Shown here one piece after another: positions 16,649 through 27,285 of a stretch of 64,000 nucleotides of DNA. The notes under the pieces are model-generated. The model searched no databases and was not told where the DNA came from. It saw only the letters and a program-made list of their open reading frames with translations. Numbering within the stretch: the stretch's first letter is position 1; every line of letters starts with the position of its first letter. The position numbers and the translations under genes were made by a program. Origin of the DNA: Gemmatimonadota bacterium (GTDB lineage Bacteria; Gemmatimonadota; Gemmatimonadetes; Gemmatimonadales; Gemmatimonadaceae). The stretch covers positions 1 through 64,000 of the forward strand of contig JAJPIS010000107.1 of NCBI GenBank assembly GCA_021324635.1, given 5' to 3'.

Positions 16649-16730
16649 ATCGGAACGCATCCAGACGGGAACGGTATGGGTGGCTCAGCGACCGCGCCTG
16701 GGGCGCCTCACGCCCCGCGCGCGTCCGGGT

Positions 16731-17162
16731 TCACTCGAAGACGGCCGACCACGTGCCGCTCACGGTGTACGGTTGACCCTTGACCGTGAGTCGGAGGGTC
16801 GCGGTCCCCGACATCGTATGCGGCGTGTTCAGCCGCCCCGAGTTCGTGAAGCTCGCGCTGTCGAACTGAAACTGGAGGGTCGATCCGGTCACGCTCCCGC
16901 CGGCCACCGCGCCGCTCATCAGGCTGTCGGCCGCGCCGGTCGGGGTAGCGCAGGAGAGGTACCCCGCTCCGTACGTGCCGGTGAAGGTCCCACCCCGCTC
17001 GCTCAGGGTCATCTTCGTCGCCATCTGGCAGGTCGCGCCCTCGCCCGCGAGGTTGCCGGCCGTGTAGTGCCAGACGCCGTTGAGCGCGCTGCCAGGGGCG
17101 GTCGAGCTCCCGCAACCCGCCAGCGCGGCGGCGGCCGCCGCCACTCCGATCCAAGCTCGCAT
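16731..17162 (-). CDS. Hypothetical lipoprotein
   Basis: ATG 17162 starts a signal peptide (MRAWIGVAAAAAALAGC) with a clear lipobox LAGC. The mature protein, about 125 residues, is rich in Gly, Ser and Thr with alternating beta-like stretches (GTFTGTYGAGYLSC, TATLRLTVKGQPYTVSGTWSAVFE). This fits a small beta-barrel-like surface lipoprotein of a kind common in Gemmatimonadota. Two Cys in the mature part could form a disulfide. No function is known. The frame extends to 17213, but the extension adds no signal features. Confidence 0.68.
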   Translation of the reverse strand: MRAWIGVAAAAAALAGCGSSTAPGSALNGVWHYTAGNLAGEGATCQMATKMTLSERGGTFTGTYGAGYLSCATPTGAADSLMSGAVAGGSVTGSTLQFQFDSASFTNSGRLNTPHTMSGTATLRLTVKGQPYTVSGTWSAVFE

Positions 17163-17312
17163 GCATCCTCTTTCGCGTAGCGGGCGTGCGCATCCGCGAC
17201 ACGCCCGGGTCACGCCGGTGGTTCAGTCTCAAAAGGATTCGGGTGGCGCGCAAAGCACAAGCGGTCCTCGCCCGCCCGGAGCCCACGATCGCGGCTCGCG
17301 CCACGCCCGACG

Positions 17313-19825
<2,513 letters not shown>

Positions 19826-19864
19826 CACCGGAGCACCGATGCGCCACACCGGAGGGGTCATTCC

Positions 19865-20077
19865 ATGGACGAAGAGATCTTCAACCAGACGCTGCGTCAG
19901 TTTCTGAAGAAGTTCGGCGTTACGGCGCAGCGGGAGATGGAACAGGCCGTCCGGGCGGCGGTGGAGAGTGGACGCCTGACCGGTACGGAGTCGCTACCGG
20001 TGCGCGCCCACCTCACGATGGAGGGCGCCGCCCTGGACGTGACTATCGACGGCACCGTCCGCCTGTCGAACCACTGA
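19865..20077 (+). CDS. DUF6494 family small protein
   Basis: This complete small protein has 70 residues: an N-terminal helix (MDEEIFNQTLRQFLKKFGVTAQREMEQAVRAAVESG) and a short beta section (ESLPVRAHLTMEGAALDVTIDGTVRLS). Length and pattern match DUF6494, a widespread family of unknown function. It lies 39 bases after the PLP-enzyme gene and ends just before a strong terminator hairpin, so it is probably the last gene of that transcript. Confidence 0.85.
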   Translation: MDEEIFNQTLRQFLKKFGVTAQREMEQAVRAAVESGRLTGTESLPVRAHLTMEGAALDVTIDGTVRLSNH

Positions 20078-20107
20078 ACGCGGAGCGCTTCCCTTTATTG
20101 GCTGGCG

Positions 20108-20140
20108 ACAGAGCCCACGTGTCATGCACGTGGGCTCTGT
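20108..20140. terminator. Strong hairpin between convergent genes
   Basis: ACAGAGCCCACGTG and CACGTGGGCTCTGT form a perfect 14-base stem around a five-base loop. The site sits between the DUF6494 gene (+) and the PRC-barrel gene (-). A short TGTTC follows on the plus strand, so the T-run is weak, but the position fits a two-way terminator. Confidence 0.7.
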
Positions 20141-20166
20141 TCATCGATCCGCGATCCATCCAGCGC

Positions 20167-20988
20167 TCAGCGCGCGCCCGGCTGTCCGCGATCGCTGTCC
20201 GATCGCGCCTCACCTGCACGCCGGCCCTGCCGCTCGACGTCGATCCGCTCCTTCCGGAGGTCCGCCTCGGCAGTCTTCGTGTCCTCGACCGCGCGCTTGC
20301 GCACGACCACCTCCTCCTTCACCACCGGCCGCTTCTCGACCACCAGCTCCTCCGCCATGAGCGGCACCCGGACCTCGTCCTCGGCGACCTCACCTTTGTC
20401 GGGCGTGCCCTCGCGCACCGGTCGCCGCTCGATCTCGACCTCCTCGTGCATCGTCGGCACTGCCTGGCGCACATGCTCGGTCTCGACCGTCTTGTGGACG
20501 TCCACCGCGCCCGCCTGGACCCGCCGCTTGCCCACCGCAAGCTCTTCCTCGACTCGCTGCACGTGGACCTCTCGACCGGTCTCGGCATCGGCCTGCATGT
20601 CTGACGTCCCCTCGGCGTCTGCGGTGCGCCCGCTTGCCGACGCGGCCATCGACTCCCGGAACTCCCGGTCGTAGCTGTCGCCGACCGCTCCCTGGTCGCT
20701 GTACTCGGGCAGCCGCTTGAGCTCGTCCTTGGTGACGCCGTCCATGATGAGCGCGCGCCGCTCGTCGTCGAGCTCCACCGCTCGCAACGGGATCAGCACG
20801 TGATGGGGATTCAGGAGCCACCCGACGTCGACCAGGGCGTAGCGCGCCTGACCGCCGTCGTCGATCAGCACGTCCTTTACAGTGCCGAGCTTGTCGTCGC
20901 CGCCGTTGCGCAACTCCCAATCGCGGAGATCCTTCAGGTCCCGCCCCGTCGACGGGTTCGGATTGCTCGAAAGCGTCGAGTACCTCAT
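20167..20988 (-). CDS. PRC-barrel and DUF2382 stress protein
   Basis: Residues 15-95 are a PRC-barrel (LRDWELRNGGDDKLGTVKDVLIDDGGQARYALVDVG). Residues 140-255 are a DUF2382 (YsnF/AvaK) domain, rich in charged residues with repeats such as EELAVGKRRVQAG, EEVEIERRPV, EELVVEKRPVVKEEVVVRKRAV. Such proteins are linked to general stress and envelope responses; a molecular role is not established. ATG 20988 is the start. No gene lies in the next 344 bases upstream, where only the 11-base tandem repeat is seen. Confidence 0.88.
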   Translation of the reverse strand: MRYSTLSSNPNPSTGRDLKDLRDWELRNGGDDKLGTVKDVLIDDGGQARYALVDVGWLLNPHHVLIPLRAVELDDERRALIMDGVTKDELKRLPEYSDQGAVGDSYDREFRESMAASASGRTADAEGTSDMQADAETGREVHVQRVEEELAVGKRRVQAGAVDVHKTVETEHVRQAVPTMHEEVEIERRPVREGTPDKGEVAEDEVRVPLMAEELVVEKRPVVKEEVVVRKRAVEDTKTAEADLRKERIDVERQGRRAGEARSDSDRGQPGAR

Positions 20989-21247
20989 ATGCTACACCTC
21001 CACCGCGGATGGCCCGCCAACTGATCGACCGTCCCCCTGCGTACCGCACGCCGCGCATCAGTCGGTCACTGGAAAAGGACGGGGCGAGCAGCGCGCGCAA
21101 GAGCCATTCCGCCCCAGCGGCCGCGATCGCCACACGCGACCGGACGGGGGCGTCACGGTGAGCGGGAGGCCGGCGCCGGCGCCGACTTGGTTGATGGTTC
21201 CAGCCTGCCGTATAGAGTAATGCGGGTGGCGCCGCGACAGCGCCGGG

Positions 21248-21291
21248 ATCGTGCCTGGATCGTGCCTGGATCGTGCCTGGATCGTGCCTGG
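21248..21291. repeat. Tandem repeat, 11 bases x 4
   Basis: Four perfect copies of ATCGTGCCTGG run head to tail. They lie in the only long gap in this stretch (20989-21332), between the PRC-barrel gene and the histidine kinase's 3' end. The rest of the gap shows nothing that I can call a gene. Confidence 0.9.
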
Positions 21292-21332
21292 GGCGACGGG
21301 AGTGTCGGATGGAGGGATCGTAACCGGTGTCC

Positions 21333-22841
21333 CTACCGGGGACCCGGGCGATCGCTCGCCGTCCCCCGCTCCGTCCGGCCGACATCCGCGGCCGCGGCCC
21401 GCTGCCAGGCCCGGATGCTCGTCGCCCGCGACCGGTCGATCAGGTGAAAGAGCACGGTGGCGCCGTCCACCGCGGCCGTCTGCGACCCGGGCTGGAGCTG
21501 GAGGGCCTCGACGATCACCTCGCGGAGGATCTCGACTTCCCGGACGACCCCCTCGAGGCGCCAACCCTGTGCATAGCGACGCGCGCCATGTTGCTCGGCG
21601 ATCGCGTGCTGGATCGCCGTGCCATCGCGGAGCAGTATGGCGGCATCGGGGCCCGCATCGCCGACGATGAGCAAGGATTGCGCGAAATCGCTCAACAGGG
21701 TCCCCGCATGATCCTCGAGCTGCGCTCTCCGAAGGCGCTTTGCTTCCGGCACGAGCGGATCGGCCCGCAGCCGGTCGGCGTACACCTCCAGGACCCGCAG
21801 GGTCTCCCCGAACAGCAGCTCACCCAGCTCCTGGAGTCCGGGCGCCGACAGCGCGGCGCCGGTTCGAGCCCCCGATGCCAGCAGGTCGGGGGCGACCCCG
21901 GCGACGGCGTCGGATTCCGCTCCCGGCTCGGCCGCCGGGAGCCATAGCGTGAACGTCGAGCCCGCACCGAGCGTGCTGACGAGCGTGATGTCGCCGCCCA
22001 TGAGGCGTCCCAGCCGCCGACTGATCGTCAATCCCAACCCTGTCCCCCCGTGTCGGCGGGTCGTACCGCGTTCCACCTGGTGAAACGCGTCGAAGACGTG
22101 CGCCTGCTCCCGCGGGGGGATGCCGATCCCGGTGTCGATCACGCGGACGAACGCCCACCGGCCCTCACCGCGCACGCGAGCCGCAGGAGCGGCCTCGTCG
22201 GCCACCCCGACCTGCAAGGTCACGGTTCCCCCGGCGTTCGTGAACTTGATCGCGTTGCTCACGAGGTTCACGAGAATCTGGCGGACACGATGCTCGTCAC
22301 CGATGTACGTGACCGCGGCGAGCTCCGCCGGATCGGGGTCCACCAGGTGCACCGTGCGCGCGGTGGCGAGCGGGCGCGTGAGGTCGAGCGTGGTCGTCAC
22401 GGCCCGCGCCATCGGCACCGGCTCGCGGGCGACGCGCATTTCTCCGGCGTCTGCCTTCGCCAGATCGAGCACATCGTCCACGAGTCCGAGCAGATGTTGG
22501 GTGCTGCTCGCCAGTCGCTGGAGGTAAACGCGCTGCTGCTCGGTCACCGGCCCCGCGAGCCCCAGGTCCAGCAGCTGAGTGTAGCCCTGGATGGCGTTGA
22601 TGGGCGTTCGCATCTCGTGGCTCATGGCCGCGAGGAACTCACTCTTGGCCGCGTTCGCGGCCTCGGCCCTCGCGATCTCACTCCGGGTGAGGTCGTCGTC
22701 GGCGTCGGCCGTGACCGCCTCCCGCGTCGCCTCGGCCCGCCGAACCCGCGGGGTCTCGCCCGACCGTGGCGCGTCGTCCGGCCGGCGATGCGAGCCCCCC
22801 GGCTCGGCCGCCGGGTCGCTCTCCTCGCCTTGTGACCTCAT
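21333..22841 (-). CDS. Sensor histidine kinase with C-terminal RsbRD-like domain
   Basis: A charged N-terminal linker leads into a HisKA domain with the phospho-accepting His in SHEMRTPINAIQGYTQ. The ATPase domain follows, with N box NLVSNAIKFTN, G1 DTGIGIP, F box VFDAFHQVERG and G2 GGTGLGLTISRRLGRLMGG. No membrane segment or PAS domain is seen, so it is cytoplasmic. After the kinase core (from about residue 330), a helical domain (ETLRVLEVYADRLRADPLVP...LEDHAGTLLSDFAQSLL) resembles the RsbR N-terminal/RsbRD sensor domain. No response regulator is adjacent, so it is an orphan kinase. ATG 22841 is preceded by GGAGG at five bases. Confidence 0.88.
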   Translation of the reverse strand: MRSQGEESDPAAEPGGSHRRPDDAPRSGETPRVRRAEATREAVTADADDDLTRSEIARAEAANAAKSEFLAAMSHEMRTPINAIQGYTQLLDLGLAGPVTEQQRVYLQRLASSTQHLLGLVDDVLDLAKADAGEMRVAREPVPMARAVTTTLDLTRPLATARTVHLVDPDPAELAAVTYIGDEHRVRQILVNLVSNAIKFTNAGGTVTLQVGVADEAAPAARVRGEGRWAFVRVIDTGIGIPPREQAHVFDAFHQVERGTTRRHGGTGLGLTISRRLGRLMGGDITLVSTLGAGSTFTLWLPAAEPGAESDAVAGVAPDLLASGARTGAALSAPGLQELGELLFGETLRVLEVYADRLRADPLVPEAKRLRRAQLEDHAGTLLSDFAQSLLIVGDAGPDAAILLRDGTAIQHAIAEQHGARRYAQGWRLEGVVREVEILREVIVEALQLQPGSQTAAVDGATVLFHLIDRSRATSIRAWQRAAAADVGRTERGTASDRPGPR

Positions 22842-23055
22842 GCGCGCCTCCGCTCTCTGGGTGGTTCCGGTCGGAACCTCGCCCCGCGCGCCGACCGCAC
22901 TGGGTCGAGCGCCGGGGGGTCAGAGGGGGCATCGCACGTGCCGGACCGTCGCTCCCGCGGGTCTCGGCTATCCGGCGTCGCTCGGGCGGCGCAGCCGGCG
23001 CATCCTGTGCGCCGCTGTGCCATGACCCGGGGTCCGCTCCGTTTGAACCGGCTCC

Positions 23056-23328
23056 TTACCGGACGGCGGTCACCGACACTGCGATCGCCACGGCGCTGAT
23101 CGCGAGCATGGCGAGCGCGGCCCAGAATACCGCATCTTCGAGTTGCTCGCGGCGGCTCTTGTGTGGTCGATGCGCTCGCCACGTCGCGCGCGCCTGTGCC
23201 GGAGCCTGGTCTGCGCCCCTGGGCTCCCCAATGAGCAGTCGGAGACGGTCACGCCAGTGAGAGACGTGAGGGCCGGCCGCGAGCACCGCGTCGGCCAGTA
23301 ACTGTCGCATGCTCTGCAACTCTAGCAT
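23056..23328 (-). CDS. Small single-pass membrane protein, hypothetical
   Basis: The protein has about 90 residues: a basic, helical N-terminal part (DRLRLLIGEPRGADQ, HRPHKSRREQLEDAV) and one C-terminal membrane helix (FWAALAMLAISAVAIAVSVTAV). I do not recognise a family. ATG 23328 is used; GTG 23340 and ATG 23310 are possible. It lies between the histidine kinase and another small gene on the same strand. Confidence 0.45.
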   Translation of the reverse strand: MLELQSMRQLLADAVLAAGPHVSHWRDRLRLLIGEPRGADQAPAQARATWRAHRPHKSRREQLEDAVFWAALAMLAISAVAIAVSVTAVR

Positions 23329-23368
23329 ACCCCTTGCCACCGCGTCGAGCTCGCCTGACCGCGTCCGG

Positions 23369-23779
23369 TCAGTCTGCCCGGTGATAGGCTTCCACCGACC
23401 ACCGGACGACGTGCCGGAGGATCTCGCTCACCCGCCCGCCGTCGGCGGGGCAACCGGCGGCCGTCAGCTCGTCGATCGCGGCGTTTGCCTCACGCTTGAG
23501 GATCAGCAGGGCCCGCTCGGGCCGGACTCCGTCGCCCCGCAGCGTCGTCACCCGCGCCGCCACGGCCGAATACAGCGCACCGAGGCGGGCCCGTTCGGCG
23601 GCGGCCTCGCGTTCCGGGTCGGCGTCCGCCGCGCCCGAGAGCGCCGCGCGTACGGCTGCGCGGACCCGCGCGCTCGTCGGATCGTCCGTACCGCTCGCCT
23701 CCTGTCCGAGTACCGGGCCGGAACGCGCGGGCTCCGTGCCATAGGCCGGGTGCGGCGCCTCCGGTGTGTCGATATACAT
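23369..23779 (-). CDS. Hypothetical helical protein, 136 residues
   Basis: The N-terminal 40 residues are flexible (rich in Pro, Glu and Gly). The remainder is predicted to be helical by eye (ERARLGALYSAVAARVTTLRGDGVRPERALLILKREANAAIDEL, ...SEILRHVVRWSVEAYH), with a single Cys. No known domain is visible. ATG 23779 is a clear start; the open frame continues upstream without support. It heads a same-strand run toward the histidine kinase and could be functionally linked to it, by position only. Confidence 0.6.
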   Translation of the reverse strand: MYIDTPEAPHPAYGTEPARSGPVLGQEASGTDDPTSARVRAAVRAALSGAADADPEREAAAERARLGALYSAVAARVTTLRGDGVRPERALLILKREANAAIDELTAAGCPADGGRVSEILRHVVRWSVEAYHRAD

Positions 23780-23905
23780 CGCTTCAACAGATAACGGTCG
23801 GACCGCTCGGCCGGCGTGAGATGCGTCACACCCCGTCTCGACGGCGCGGCGCGCGTCCGGGCGGAGGCCTCTATCCGTTCTCCAGGCCCGGCGGCAAATT
23901 CTCGC

Positions 23906-25648
23906 ATGCTGCAACCACCAGGCACCCTCGCCCGCCGGCGGGCGATGCTCAGGATCCTGGCCCTTTCCCTGGTCACACTCGTGAACGCATCGGGGGTCGG
24001 CGCACAGGCGCAAACGGAGTCGGCGTCTCTCGAGGGGCCGATCACCCTGGCCGTCGTGAACGGGCACGTCTGGACCGGCGTCGCGAGCCGCCCCTGGGCT
24101 GACGCCCTCGCCGTCCGCGGCGACCGGCTCGCTGCCGTCGGATCGAGCGCCGAGGTCCAGAAGCTCGTCGACCGCGACACACGTGTCGTCGACGCGCACG
24201 GCGGCATGGTGACCCCGGGCTTCATCGACTCTCACGTGCATTTCGTCAGTGGGGGCTTCGGCCTGACCTCGGTCGACCTGCGCGACGCCGCGACCCCCGC
24301 CGAGTTCATCGCCCGCATCAAGGCATACGCCGCGCGGCAGCCTGCGGGCACCTGGATCCTGGAAGGGCAGTGGGATCACACCCGTTGGGGAGGTGAGCTC
24401 CCGACGCGGGCCTGGATCGACTCGGTGACCCCCCGGACACCCGTGTGGGTGAGTCGCCTCGACGGCCACATGTCCCTGGCCAACAGCGCCGCGCTCGCGC
24501 TCGCCGGTGTCTCACGGAGCACGCCCGACATTCCCGGCGGAACGATCGTCCGGGATGCGCGCGGAGAACCAACAGGCATCCTCAAGGACAACGCCACGCG
24601 TCTGGTCGACCGGGCCGTGCCCGAGCCGTCGCCCGAGGCGAAGGACCGGGCACTGGATGCCGCCATGACCTACGCGACCGCACAGGGAGTGACGTCGGTC
24701 GTGAACATGGGGTACTCCTGGGACGACGTCGCGACCTTCGAGCGCGCGCGGGCGGCGCACCGCCTGCGGATTCGCATCTATGCCGCAGTGCCCCTCGCCT
24801 CCTGGGCACAGCTGCGGGATACCATTGCTGCGCGCGGCCGCGGGGACGACTGGCTGCGGATCGGTGGGCTCAAGGCGTTCGTGGATGGATCCCTCGGCTC
24901 GCATACCGCCGCGATGCTGGCGCCCTTTTCCGACGCGCCCGGCGACACGGGGCTGCTGGTGACGCCACCGGAGAGCCTCTACGCCTGGACTGCTGCGGCT
25001 GATCGCGCCGGGCTGCACGTCATGGTGCATGCGATCGGCGACCGCGCCAACAGGCTCCAACTCGACATCTTCGAGCGGGTCGCCCGCGAGAACGGTCCGC
25101 GTGACCGCCGATTTCGCATCGAGCACGCTCAACATCTGGCGCCCGCCGACATCCCACGGTTCGGCGCACTGGGCGTGATCGCCAGCGTGCAACCCTACCA
25201 CGCGATCGACGATGGCCGCTGGGCGGAGCGCATCATCGGGCCCACCCGCGCACAGACGACGTACGCCTTCCACTCGCTGCTCGCCAAGCATGCGAGGCTC
25301 GCGTTCGGCAGCGACTGGCCGGTCGCACCCGCGACGCCGCTCGAGGGGATCTACGCCGCCGTGACCCGGCGAACACTCGACGGTGCGCACCCCGACGGAT
25401 GGATCCCCGGTGAGCGGATCGGCGTCGAGGATGCCTTGCGGGCCTACACGAGCGGGGGCGCGTACGCGGAGTTCCAGGAGGGGCGGAAGGGGACGCTCGC
25501 CGTCGGGAAGCTCGCGGACTTCGTCCTCATCGACCGGGACCTGACCCGGACGCCCCCGGCCGAGCTGCGCGACGCCCGCGTGGTGATGACGGTCGTCGGC
25601 GGGACGGTCGCCTACGAGCGTGCGCGCGCGGCCGCCCAGGCGCAGTGA
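23906..25648 (+). CDS. Secreted YtcJ-like amidohydrolase
   Basis: This is an amidohydrolase_3 family metal hydrolase of about 580 residues. A signal peptide (RRRAMLRILALSLVTLVNASGVGAQA) leads to the first metal pair HVHF, then KAFVDGSLGSHTAAML, HVMVHAIGDRANR, IEHAQHL and the final GSDWPVAP, covering the metal and substrate positions of the family. Members hydrolyse N-acyl or cyclic amides; the substrate is unknown. ATG 23906 is used; ATG 23945 also gives a good signal peptide. It is divergent from the small helical gene. Confidence 0.9.
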   Translation: MLQPPGTLARRRAMLRILALSLVTLVNASGVGAQAQTESASLEGPITLAVVNGHVWTGVASRPWADALAVRGDRLAAVGSSAEVQKLVDRDTRVVDAHGGMVTPGFIDSHVHFVSGGFGLTSVDLRDAATPAEFIARIKAYAARQPAGTWILEGQWDHTRWGGELPTRAWIDSVTPRTPVWVSRLDGHMSLANSAALALAGVSRSTPDIPGGTIVRDARGEPTGILKDNATRLVDRAVPEPSPEAKDRALDAAMTYATAQGVTSVVNMGYSWDDVATFERARAAHRLRIRIYAAVPLASWAQLRDTIAARGRGDDWLRIGGLKAFVDGSLGSHTAAMLAPFSDAPGDTGLLVTPPESLYAWTAAADRAGLHVMVHAIGDRANRLQLDIFERVARENGPRDRRFRIEHAQHLAPADIPRFGALGVIASVQPYHAIDDGRWAERIIGPTRAQTTYAFHSLLAKHARLAFGSDWPVAPATPLEGIYAAVTRRTLDGAHPDGWIPGERIGVEDALRAYTSGGAYAEFQEGRKGTLAVGKLADFVLIDRDLTRTPPAELRDARVVMTVVGGTVAYERARAAAQAQ

Positions 25649-25692
25649 GCGTCAGAGCGCGCGTTGACATTCCGGATCGGAGAGAACCGGGT

Positions 25693-26436
25693 ATGAGAGG
25701 AGCATGGATTCGCGCTGTCCGGGTCGTCCTGGCTGGGGCCGTGGGTGCGGCATTCGCCTGCGGCGGGAGCGGCTCGACGACGACGCGCAGCCAGCCGGAT
25801 TCGTCTGCCACCGGCGCACCTGCCACCGGCGCACCTGCCACCGGCGCACCGCGCGGTGCGCCGAGTGCGGACACGGCGCGGGCCGCGGCACGGGCCGGCG
25901 GTGTCACCGCGTCGGGTCTGCCGTTCGCGCCACCGGCCAAACCGCTGCTCGCGACGCCGATCGCCGTCACGAGCAGCACGTTCACCGCGGGCGGGACCCT
26001 GCCTGCGAGCACGGAGTTCAACGGCTGCGGTGGTGGCAACACATCGCCTGAGCTGTCGTGGAGTGGCGTCCCTCCGAACACGAAGAGCTTCGTGCTCACG
26101 CTCTTCGACCCCGACGCGCCGACCGGGACGGGGTTCTGGCACTGGGTCGTGTTCAACATCCCGTCGACGGTGACCCGCCTGCCGGCGGGCGCCGGCTCCA
26201 AGGCCAGCCCCGTGCCGCACGCGCGGTCCGGATATACGGATTTCGGGTTCAGCCACTACGGCGGCCCCTGTCCGCCACCGGGCGACCCGCCGCATCACTA
26301 CATCTTCACCCTGTACGCGTTGGATCTTCCGGCAATCGAGGGTGTCGGCCCGTCGTCGACCGCCGCCGACATCATGTTCGCTCTCCGGGGCCACTTGCTC
26401 GCGCAAGGCTCGCTCGAAGGACGGTTTGGACGCTGA
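25693..26436 (+). CDS. PEBP family lipoprotein (YbhB/YbcL-like)
   Basis: The signal peptide ends in AAFACGG, a lipoprotein cleavage site. A low-complexity linker containing three ATGAP repeats follows. The PEBP domain runs from about residue 85: GNTSPELSWSGVPPNTKSFVLTLFDPDAPTG, FWHWVVFNIP, and GYTDFGFSHYGGPCPPPGDPPHHYIFTLYALD, the ligand pocket motifs of Raf-kinase-inhibitor-like proteins. Bacterial members bind small anions or lipids; the role is not defined. ATG 25693 is the start. Its stop codon lies inside the foldable element at 26432-26501. Confidence 0.87.
   Translation: MRGAWIRAVRVVLAGAVGAAFACGGSGSTTTRSQPDSSATGAPATGAPATGAPRGAPSADTARAAARAGGVTASGLPFAPPAKPLLATPIAVTSSTFTAGGTLPASTEFNGCGGGNTSPELSWSGVPPNTKSFVLTLFDPDAPTGTGFWHWVVFNIPSTVTRLPAGAGSKASPVPHARSGYTDFGFSHYGGPCPPPGDPPHHYIFTLYALDLPAIEGVGPSSTAADIMFALRGHLLAQGSLEGRFGR
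25806..25850 (+). repeat. In-frame tandem repeat, 15 bases x 3
   Basis: Three perfect copies of TGCCACCGGCGCACC code for repeated Ala-Thr-Gly-Ala-Pro in the linker between lipid anchor and PEBP domain. Copy number could vary by slippage, changing linker length without a frameshift. Confidence 0.9.
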
Positions 26437-26501
26437 CCACAGCGCTGTTCCTGGACCGGCTCGCGGGCCGCCGTGAGGCGCCGACGCGGCCCGCGGTCAG
26501 C
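26432..26501 (+). terminator. Nested foldable element after the PEBP gene
   Basis: An outer stem GCTGACC (26432-26438) / GGTCAGC (26495-26501) encloses an inner stem GCGGGCCGC (26463-26471) / GCGGCCCGC (26486-26494). The two right-hand arms are directly adjacent. The left arm contains the PEBP stop codon. It may end transcription or protect the 3' end; no T-run follows. Confidence 0.4.
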
Positions 26502-26561
26502 ACCGGAGGCTGAGGTCGAAGGCCGCACTCCGCGGCGGCACGGGTCGTACACCTGGTCGCA

Positions 26562-27269
26562 ATGTTGCGGTTGGTGAGTGTCATGGAGCGAGCCGAACAG
26601 GGTCCCGTCGATCTGCCGGCGGCACGTCACAGGGCCGATAACGAGCCTGTCTGGCCCGGGGACGCCAGGCAGGGAGAAATCGAGGTGCTGGACACCCGCG
26701 TGGTCTGGGCGTCCGAACAGGCCAGACTCCTCGACGACCGCGTACGATACCCGACCATCAGGGGCGGCCTGCACGCCGAAGGGCGACAATTCCGGCTCGC
26801 GCCAGGCGAGGGCCGGGCGGACGGGGTCGTCGTCGTTCCGGTCACGCGCGATGATCGGATCCTCCTCGTGCGTCAGTTCCGCCATGCGGTCCGCCGGTGG
26901 GTGCGGGAGCTGCCGCGCGGGATCACGGGTAAGGACGAGCGGCCGGCCGACGCGGCCCGGCGGGAGCTCTGGGACGAGTTGGGATGCCGCGTCGAGAGCG
27001 TTCACCCGCTCGGGACCATCGCCGCCGATACCGGCCAGCTGGCAAGCGTCCCGGTCATGGTCGTCGCCCGCGTCGCGGACACCGACCCGAGTCGGCCCGG
27101 CGCCGCCGATGTGGTCGATGTCGTGATCGGGTACCGCTATGACGAGCTGAAGTGGGCGTGGCAGCGCGGCGACATCATCGACGCGTTCACGCTATGCGCC
27201 GTCGTGCGGCTCGAGCCGCACTTCGTCACCGGCCGGTTCGTGTACTTGCCCGAGGAGGCGCCCGGGTAA
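26562..27269 (+). CDS. Nudix hydrolase, ADP-ribose pyrophosphatase-like
   Basis: The Nudix box lies in GITGKDERPADAARRELWDELG (GX5EX7REUXEEXGU; the first E of the EE pair is Asp here). It is preceded by DGVVVVPVTRDDRILLVRQFRHAV, a strand pattern typical of ADP-sugar pyrophosphatases. It cleaves nucleoside diphosphates linked to another group. About 45 N-terminal residues are not conserved, so ATG 26583 is an alternative start. It is followed 16 bases later by the DNA glycosylase gene. Confidence 0.85.
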   Translation: MLRLVSVMERAEQGPVDLPAARHRADNEPVWPGDARQGEIEVLDTRVVWASEQARLLDDRVRYPTIRGGLHAEGRQFRLAPGEGRADGVVVVPVTRDDRILLVRQFRHAVRRWVRELPRGITGKDERPADAARRELWDELGCRVESVHPLGTIAADTGQLASVPVMVVARVADTDPSRPGAADVVDVVIGYRYDELKWAWQRGDIIDAFTLCAVVRLEPHFVTGRFVYLPEEAPG

Positions 27270-27285
27270 TAGTCTCCGCTGCGGT

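Noticed and set aside
21248-21291. CRISPR array
   Set aside because: The units are 11 bases, directly adjacent without spacers, and no cas genes are near.
22842-23055. Additional small gene between the histidine kinase and the small membrane protein
   Set aside because: Open frames here are Arg-rich with no start signal and no recognisable feature.
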